Shown: positions 57,632 to 64,000 of the stretch, piece by piece | Layout of the letters: each line of letters starts with the position of its first letter | How positions within the stretch are numbered: the stretch's first letter is position 1 | DNA from: Pseudomonas sp. MTM4 | Lineage (GTDB): Bacteria > Pseudomonadota > Gammaproteobacteria > Pseudomonadales > Pseudomonadaceae | Direction: 5' to 3' | Length of the DNA stretch: 64,000 bases | Assembly: GCF_019355055.1 (NCBI RefSeq) | Contig: NZ_CP048411.1 | Location: 1,984,001 to 2,048,000, forward strand | Notes under the pieces: model-generated | The model's input: the letters and a program-made list of their open reading frames with translations, nothing else | Told to the model about the DNA's origin: nothing | Databases searched by the model: none | Made by a program: the position numbers and the translations under genes

Positions 57632-58546
57632 CTATGTCCCCAGGCCCTGGGGAAATAGCTTGGGGTTTGAGAAAGCCTGCTTAAGGTGGTCGTACACCAA
57701 TCGCACCCGCTTCGATACAGGACCCTGCTGCGGGCGGTATATGAACAGATCCCATGGCGCTGGAGCGAGATCAGCCAAAACAGCAACCAGCTTTCCTGAC
57801 CGCAGATGAGGCTCAGCCAGATAGGCAGGAATTTGGCCAAAACACATGCCTGCCAGGGTGGCTTCCAATTCCGTATCTGGATCATCACAGATAAGAGCTG
57901 GCTGCCTGGGCGTGAACGTTTGCCCGTCGGCAAATAGCCAAGGCCAAGGGCGGCCATTTTTCCGGTCGATCAGGACTGAAAGTGGCAGCTTAGCTAAGGC
58001 ATCCAAAGATTTAGGTGGTGTCTTTTGGCCTATGAGAGACGGGCACGCGACAACGTAAAACGGCACGGGAGCTAAGGCACGTGCAACGTAGCGCCGGTCG
58101 CGAATAACCCCCACCCTGATACCAATATCGATATGCGCCTCAACAGCATCAGTCATCTGATCTTCCAAGCGGAGATCGAATTGCAGGTCAGGATGTGCAG
58201 CGGCCAGGGGCTGAAGAAACGGTATCAGGAAGCGCCTGCCAATAGCATGTGGAGCCGTAATCCCCACCCTACCTGACAGCTCAGGCTCCGTCCTGTGCGA
58301 CCGGAATAGCGTATCGAAATGATCCAGAGCTGACCTGGCATCTTTGGCGTAATCCTGACCGAAAGCAGTGATGCTCACCTGGCGGGTATTGCGGTGGAAC
58401 AGTGATTCGCCAAGCTCAGTTTCCAGGGCTTGAATGGCTCGAGTCACCCCTTGTGGGGAGATGCCTAATCGAGTTGCCGCTTCGCGGAAGCTACCTGCCT
58501 CTGCTGCTGTGCAAAAAATCCTAACCATCTCCATGCGGTTAAGCAT
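57632..58546 (-). CDS. LysR-family transcriptional regulator
   Basis: Start at ATG 58546 (GGGAGGGGC upstream) gives 304 residues; a longer frame begins at 58591. Winged helix FREAATRLGISPQGVTRAIQ, then the LTTR substrate domain (GRVGITAPHAIGRRF, DIGIRVG). Divergent from an SDR gene, with an inverted repeat in the gap. It probably activates or represses that gene. Confidence 0.88.
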   Translation of the reverse strand: MLNRMEMVRIFCTAAEAGSFREAATRLGISPQGVTRAIQALETELGESLFHRNTRQVSITAFGQDYAKDARSALDHFDTLFRSHRTEPELSGRVGITAPHAIGRRFLIPFLQPLAAAHPDLQFDLRLEDQMTDAVEAHIDIGIRVGVIRDRRYVARALAPVPFYVVACPSLIGQKTPPKSLDALAKLPLSVLIDRKNGRPWPWLFADGQTFTPRQPALICDDPDTELEATLAGMCFGQIPAYLAEPHLRSGKLVAVLADLAPAPWDLFIYRPQQGPVSKRVRLVYDHLKQAFSNPKLFPQGLGT

Positions 58547-58562
58547 GTTGCCCCTCCCGTTT

Positions 58563-58581
58563 ATTCCATTTTCAGGAATAG
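58563..58581. promoter_or_regulatory. LysR-type inverted repeat between the divergent genes
   Basis: TATTCC-attttca-GGAATA, 6-bp arms with a 7-base spacer. A TATAAT-like -10 for the rightward SDR gene lies at 58583-58588, so the site would overlap that promoter. Confidence 0.55.
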
Positions 58582-58690
58582 TATAATCCAATCATTTCCA
58601 TTTATTGAGATCAATCATGGGTCTAAAGTTTGCGCACTGCCAGGTTAACCAGCCATGGCGAAGTACAAACCCGCCGATGAGGTTCTCAGC

Positions 58691-59434
58691 ATGAGCAATA
58701 ACATTTCTGGAAAAGTTGTCGTTATCACCGGTGCCAGTAGCGGCCTGGGTGAGGTTACTGCACGCCACCTTGCTGCGCTTGGCGCTCGCGTAGTGCTGGC
58801 TGCACGTCGCAAAGATAAACTCGACGCATTGGTGGCTGAGCTGACCAATGCAGGTGGTCAGGCAATCGCGTATCAGACCGATGTTACCTCTCAGGAAGAG
58901 GTCAAAACGCTCATTCAAGGTGCCGTGGACACCTACGGTCGCATTGATGTACTGATCAACAATGCCGGACTGATGGCGATTGCACCGCTCAGCGATACTC
59001 GCACTGACGAGTGGGATCGCATGATCGATATCAACATCAAGGGTCTGCTGTACGGAGTCGCGGCTGCATTGCCAGTCTTCCAGAAACAAAACAGTGGTCA
59101 CTTCATCAACATCGCATCGGTTGCAGGCCTGAAGGTGTTCAGCCCAGGTGGCACCGTGTACAGCGGCACCAAGTTTGCTGTGCGGGCTATCTCCGAAGGA
59201 CTGCGTCACGAAGTCGGTGGCAGCATCCGCACCACGACTATCGAACCGGGCGCCGTGGACTCCGAACTGAAATTCGGCAGCACCCACCAACAGAGCCGCG
59301 ATTTCGTGGTGGACTTCTACAAGCATGCAATTCCCGCCGAATCGGTCGCTCGAGCTATCGCCTTCGCAATTGAGCAGCCTGCTGACGTGGATATTAACGA
59401 GATCGTTCTGCGCCCAACCGTGCAGGAATTCTAA
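58691..59434 (+). CDS. SDR family oxidoreductase
   Basis: Start ATG at 58691 with GAGG upstream gives 247 residues. Cofactor motif GASSGLGE, NNAG, and the catalytic YSGTK; C-terminal EIVLRPTVQEF. It resembles the YdfG/serine-type and clavaldehyde-like reductases. Divergent to the LysR gene. A GGGCCTG/CAGGCCC stem follows the stop at 59443-59468. Confidence 0.88.
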   Translation: MSNNISGKVVVITGASSGLGEVTARHLAALGARVVLAARRKDKLDALVAELTNAGGQAIAYQTDVTSQEEVKTLIQGAVDTYGRIDVLINNAGLMAIAPLSDTRTDEWDRMIDINIKGLLYGVAAALPVFQKQNSGHFINIASVAGLKVFSPGGTVYSGTKFAVRAISEGLRHEVGGSIRTTTIEPGAVDSELKFGSTHQQSRDFVVDFYKHAIPAESVARAIAFAIEQPADVDINEIVLRPTVQEF

Positions 59435-59494
59435 TGAGTTGAGGGCCTGTCTCTTCGGCGTCAGGCCCCGCTTATCTGGAGTGAAAAGCGGTGA

Positions 59495-59719
59495 GTGCCA
59501 CATGGCCCGGAAGAAAAGAAGCAAGCGCTCGATGCAGGTGCTGAATGCCCTGCAATTCTTCAGCAGCTTGCAGCTGTTCGTGGGGCTGACAACGGATTGA
59601 TGGCAACGGTTATGGAGAGCTATCTACGGGAAGAGTTTCCCAGTAGCGAAATCAGGAGCGATTCGCAGAACAAGTCCATTGACGAGACCATCTCCATCGT
59701 CCGCTCCTACCTGCGGTAG
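59495..59719 (+). pseudogene. frmR: FrmR formaldehyde-responsive repressor with internal deletion
   Basis: 74 residues from GTG. The N-terminus MPHGPEEKK runs directly into LDAGAECPAILQQL, LAAVRGADNGLMATVMESY and SIDETISIVRSYLR. Usual FrmR/RcnR proteins are about 91 residues and carry a further 17 or so residues, including the RRIRGQ-type DNA-contacting region. The sensing Cys in GAEC and the N-terminal His are kept. Loss of the basic segment probably abolishes DNA binding. It precedes frmA by 59 bp. Confidence 0.8.
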
Positions 59720-59754
59720 AGGCACCAGGGTGCCCTCGGTGAGGGAAAATTTAG

Positions 59755-60888
<1,134 letters not shown>

Positions 60889-60931
60889 TCGCCCACTACC
60901 CATTCAACGCCAACCACCAAGGAAATTAATC

Positions 60932-61330
60932 ATGTCCACTCCTGTCATTTCTGGCGATGGCATCTTTTCGCACATCTTTATCGGCGCTGCCGACCTTCAG
61001 AAGTCGGTTGCGTTCTACGCCGCCGCTCTGGGTGCTCTTGGCATCAAGAACCTCGGTCCTTTCAACAACGGATGGGTACTTTTCGGTCGCGAAAAGCCGG
61101 CTTTCATCATCGCCCGCCCGGGCAATGGTGAAGCGCCTTCCAGCAACGGCGTGACGATCGGCTTTGCGGCCGCCACTCCCGCTGAAGTGGATGCCTTCCA
61201 CGCCGCCGGCCTTGCCGCAGGCGGCACTGACGAGGGCCAACCTGGCGCACGTGGTCACCTGCCGGGTGCCTATGCTGCCTACCTGCGTGATCCGGCGGGC
61301 AACAAGGTCTGCTCGTACACCTTCGTCTGA
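60932..61330 (+). CDS. VOC-family (glyoxalase-fold) protein
   Basis: 132 residues with two betaalphabetabetabeta modules: FSHIFIGAADLQKSVAFYAA at the start and AAYLRDPAGNKVCSY at the end. Follows frmA by 43 bp, with AAGGAAATTAATC before the ATG. Such proteins accompany frmA in several mobile formaldehyde modules. Its activity is not evident. A terminator lies at 61435-61469. Confidence 0.85.
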   Translation: MSTPVISGDGIFSHIFIGAADLQKSVAFYAAALGALGIKNLGPFNNGWVLFGREKPAFIIARPGNGEAPSSNGVTIGFAAATPAEVDAFHAAGLAAGGTDEGQPGARGHLPGAYAAYLRDPAGNKVCSYTFV

Positions 61331-61434
61331 AAGCAAGGAAGCTGAGAGCGTTCTGACAGGGTCAGCACAAGCCTCTATTATACGGCGAGCCTGTTAGACG
61401 GACTGCGTAACGCGGTGCATGCTCATGAAGATCG

Positions 61435-61469
61435 GCCCGCAGCCATGTGTGAAACGCATGGCTGCGGGC
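61435..61469 (+). terminator. Rho-independent terminator after the frmA module
   Basis: 13-bp perfect stem GCCCGCAGCCATG/CATGGCTGCGGGC around a 9-base loop, followed by ATTTGTTTT. Confidence 0.8.
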
Positions 61470-61515
61470 ATTTGTTTTGAAGCGTGCTTTTCAACCAATG
61501 AGCAATGAGGTCGTT

Positions 61516-62851
61516 ATGAAAGAGCCGGCCAATATCAATACGACGACCGTACAACCCACCCCAACCGCCACCGTGTACGGCATGCCGGCTTATGCCGATC
61601 GTGCTGCAGCCGTGGGTGAAGTGCATGCGCGCCCGCATCTGTTGCTTGAGGCCCCCCGCGGTATATTGCAGCTCGCTTTTCATGACCGAAGGTGACCAGA
61701 CCAGGGATCAGATGGCGATGAGCGAGTTGTCTCATCGCTTCGGCGTTGCCGAGCCCGACCACGCTACGCCGCTACACGGCATGACATGGGATGAGGGAGA
61801 CCTTCACTGTGAAAAGCACACCGAGTTCTCTACGTATCTCTGGTGCGCTTCGCTGGATTCCAAGACGGGAGAGCCTTGCGGAGAAAATCCCTTCAAACAT
61901 GGATTTGTTCCTCCGGGCCCGGTCATATCCGGCATCCGCTTGAGACTTCTTCCGTGGATACCAGAAACGGAGAAGGAGGCTGATCGCTTCGATCCTGCCA
62001 GCCTGTGCTACTCGTTGGTAGAGAACGGCTCTGCCGCCATCTTGACCGACTTCCGACAGGATGAGGATGGCCTGACGCAGATCCTCATCCTTGCTCGTGA
62101 TTTGACCCCGGCGCGGGCAGGTGCGCTGGCTCAACTTCTATTGGAGATCGAGACGTACCGTACCTTGGCGTTGCTGTCTCTGCCGTTGACGCGATCGATG
62201 ACGTCGGAGCTGCGACGCATGGAATCGCGCCTTGCTGCGATCACTGACGAGATGTGTACGAATTTGGTAGAACGCCGCGATAGCGACGTGCTGCTTTCCG
62301 AATTGACAGGTCTGGCCGCCGAACTGGAAGCTGGCGTCGCGGCAAATCTCTATCGCTTCGGCGCCAGCCGTGCCTACTACGAGATCGTCGAGGAAAGGCT
62401 GGCTGCGCTTTCAGAAGTGGCCGTATCCGGATACAGCACCTGGGCGGATTTCCTGCAGCGTCGCATCGCTCCAGCCATGCGGGAGTGCCAATCCGTAAAG
62501 GAGCGCCAGGCCAAGCTCTCCGACAAACTGACCCGAGCCATCGCCTTGCTGCGTTCGTGGATCGACGTCGAACTTGAACGCCAGAACCGCGATCTGCTGG
62601 CTTCGATGAACAACCGGGCCAAGTTGCAATTGCGCCTTCAGCAAACCGTCGAAGGCCTGTCGGTCGCGGCAATTTCTTATTACGTCGTGAGTCTTCTCGG
62701 CTACCTGCTCAAGGGCATTCCGATCGTTCACGACAGCGTGGCGCCGGTGATGGCGGTTCTGGTACCTGCGGTGATGCTGACGATCTGGTGGATCGTCCGC
62801 AGGATAAGACACGCCCACAGCGACACGGCGGCGGAAGAGAAATCTTCCTGA
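61516..62851 (+). pseudogene. DUF3422 membrane protein, frameshifted
   Basis: The N-terminus MKEPANINTTTVQPTPTATV and VHARPHLLLEAPRGILQLAF is in one frame, and the rest, MTEGDQTRDQMAMSELSHRF onward, in the next. The switch is at a four-T run at about 61676-61680, where one T too many fits. The body ends in two transmembrane helices (VAAISYYVVSLLGYLL; AVLVPAVMLTIWWIV). A 1-bp sequencing error would restore it. Confidence 0.82.
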
Positions 62852-62909
62852 CGAGCTGCCGTCCTGGCGCGCGATAGCTGCGCCGTCCGTTTGAACAGAG
62901 GAGAACAAC

Positions 62910-62954
62910 ATGCCAAGCAATTCTTTCGGTGAATCCTCTTGTACCGCTGCGGCC
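62910..62954 (+). pseudogene. 5' scrap of a second uvrA2
   Basis: Starts ATG with GAGGAGA upstream and encodes MPSNSFGESSCTAAA, near-identical in DNA to the start of the uvrA2 gene at 51719. It breaks off at 62954, where an IS5-type fragment begins. Confidence 0.8.
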
Positions 62955-62956
62955 TG

Positions 62957-63149
62957 CATTGAAGCGTTTGTAGACCTTATTCCAGTAGCCAAACGCCTTG
63001 GGCAGGTCTCTCCAGGGACATCCCGTGCGCATGCGGTACAGCATGCCCTCCACGGTCATTCGTAGATCACGCTTGTTGTAGATGGCCTTGTGCAGCAGAA
63101 TTTCCCGCAGCTTCGACCAATGCTCATCGCTGAGCAGTAATCGGGGCAT
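62957..63149 (-). mobile_element. IS5-family transposase fragment (N-terminal)
   Basis: About 64 codons: MPRLLLSDEHWSKLREIL, YRMRTGCPWRDLPKAFGYW, ending KRFNA at the junction with the uvrA2 scrap. The catalytic parts are gone. The left-end repeat region probably lies at about 63160-63205. Nothing else was recognised up to 63353. Confidence 0.85.
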
Positions 63150-63353
63150 TGCAAGCTCGTATCGATGTTGGGTCAGAGCTTCAACGATACGGGCTTGCTC
63201 TTATAGATCAATGGGTTAGCGCGAAATGGCAACAGACCCTAGCAAACCAGTTCAAATAACGTGGCGCAGTAGTTTTATCAGGTCCAAATGCGCCGTTTGG
63301 CCTGCGTCAGTTTCCCGGCGGTCTCCAGCTGTACATACACCAAACGCCTCTGG

Positions 63354-64000
63354 TCATCCACCGCGTCGCAACTCCCTGACACCCCGGCCCAGCTTGCGGC
63401 GCAACAGGGCCCGCAGGGTCACCCCATCCGAGTACCCGACCTGTGCGGCGACTTGGTCGACGCTCGCGTTTCCGGTGCGCAAGAGATGGACGGCATGCTC
63501 CACGCGCAGGTCCTGGAAATACGACAACGGTGTCTTGCCCAAAACGCTTTGCAGCCGCCGCGCCAAGGTGCGCTCGCTTGTGCCCGCGGCGCTGGCCGCC
63601 TCGGCCAGCGAGAACCCCTTCGCGAGCTGACTTCTGGCCCAGCACTCGAAGCGCTCCACCATCGGGTCGGCATGCGCAAGGTGGTCGGGAATCACGAACT
63701 CGGCTTGCGAACTGCGTGCCTCGACCAGCAGATAGCGTGCTACTAGGGCCGCCAGCGCCGGACTGCGCCCCCGGATGATGCGCAAGGCCAGGTCGACGTG
63801 GGCCAAAGCGGCACCCGCGGTAGTGAAGCGTGTCGAGTTCACGATCATGCGTGACTCGTCCAGCGTGACGTTCGGATAGCGCTGCCGAAACATCGGCCCC
63901 AGCCACCATGACGTCGTCGCACGATGCCCATCAAGCAGGCCACTCTCTGCAAGCAAGAAACTACCGGAGCAGGCGGCACCAAGGTGCGCGCCAGCGGTGG
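63354..64000 (-). CDS. GlxA-type AraC transcriptional regulator (5' end outside window)
   Basis: The frame is open to the window edge. It shows part of the DJ-1/PfpI domain (GAACSGSFLLAESGLLDGHR and ATTSWW) followed by an AraC helix-turn-helix pair (FSLAEAASAAGTSERTLARRL and NASVDQVAAQVGYSDGVTLR). GlxA-like regulators sense small amines or aldehyde derivatives. No target is visible. Confidence 0.85.
   Translation of the reverse strand, partial: TAGAHLGAACSGSFLLAESGLLDGHRATTSWWLGPMFRQRYPNVTLDESRMIVNSTRFTTAGAALAHVDLALRIIRGRSPALAALVARYLLVEARSSQAEFVIPDHLAHADPMVERFECWARSQLAKGFSLAEAASAAGTSERTLARRLQSVLGKTPLSYFQDLRVEHAVHLLRTGNASVDQVAAQVGYSDGVTLRALLRRKLGRGVRELRRGG

Overview
The window looks like a mobile-element-rich stretch of a Pseudomonas-type gammaproteobacterium. 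The reasons are a xenobiotic reductase very close to P. putida XenA, a glutathione-independent formaldehyde dehydrogenase of the Pseudomonas type, IS1182-, IS3-, IS66- and IS5-family elements common in pseudomonads, and an integrative-element (MobH/TraI_2) relaxase remnant. Many genes are broken by IS insertion, frameshift or amber codons, so this is a decaying, recombining island or plasmid region. No tRNA, rRNA or CRISPR was seen.

Layout. 1-6175 (+): a catabolic cluster with a peptide-type ABC ATPase (cut by the window edge), an NAD-dependent epimerase, a PuuE-like deacylase, an SDR, a dihydropyrimidinase/hydantoinase and an MhpD-type hydratase, ended by a complete IS1182-family element (6242-7928). 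8156-14176: an acuR-acuI pair with two matching operators, then a four-gene redox operon (xenA, two MDR reductases, a small monooxygenase) facing its ArsR regulator. 14405-18002: a MITE-like element, a tyrosine recombinase, a DUF262/HNH gene broken by a frameshift and an IS3-type fragment.

18164-30307 (-): a contiguous nitrogen-acquisition operon. It encodes a C-N hydrolase, a Liv/urea-type ABC transporter (binding protein, LivH, a fused LivM-LivG, LivF), urease subunits (UreA-UreB fusion and an unusual UreC), accessory proteins UreG, D, E and F, and a family-5 binding protein without a signal peptide. Copies of the same IS3-type element flank it on both sides, as in a composite transposon.

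32187-40254 (-): a three-gene unit matching the Shango anti-phage system (TerB-domain protein, P-loop ATPase, DEAD/H helicase), preceded in the same orientation by a DEDDh exonuclease and three small unknown genes, two of which look like paralogues and one of which is a zinc-ribbon protein. 41018-46207: a PIN-toxin fragment, a perfect 5 x 23-bp tandem array joined to an aldehyde dehydrogenase tail, and an ArsR-linked redox cluster (aldehyde dehydrogenase, NemA-type reductase, LLM oxidoreductase).

46442-54000: IS66 and MobH relaxase remnants, a UvrA2-type ABC ATPase, a truncated helicase and a frameshifted FAN1/VRR-NUC nuclease. 54101-64000: a second MITE-like element with IS1182-type ends, glutathione-independent formaldehyde dehydrogenase, an IS3 element inserted at an IS1182 remnant, a LysR/SDR divergent pair, a formaldehyde module (internally deleted FrmR, FrmA, VOC protein, frameshifted DUF3422), a 5' scrap of a second uvrA2, an IS5 fragment and a GlxA-type AraC regulator running off the right edge.
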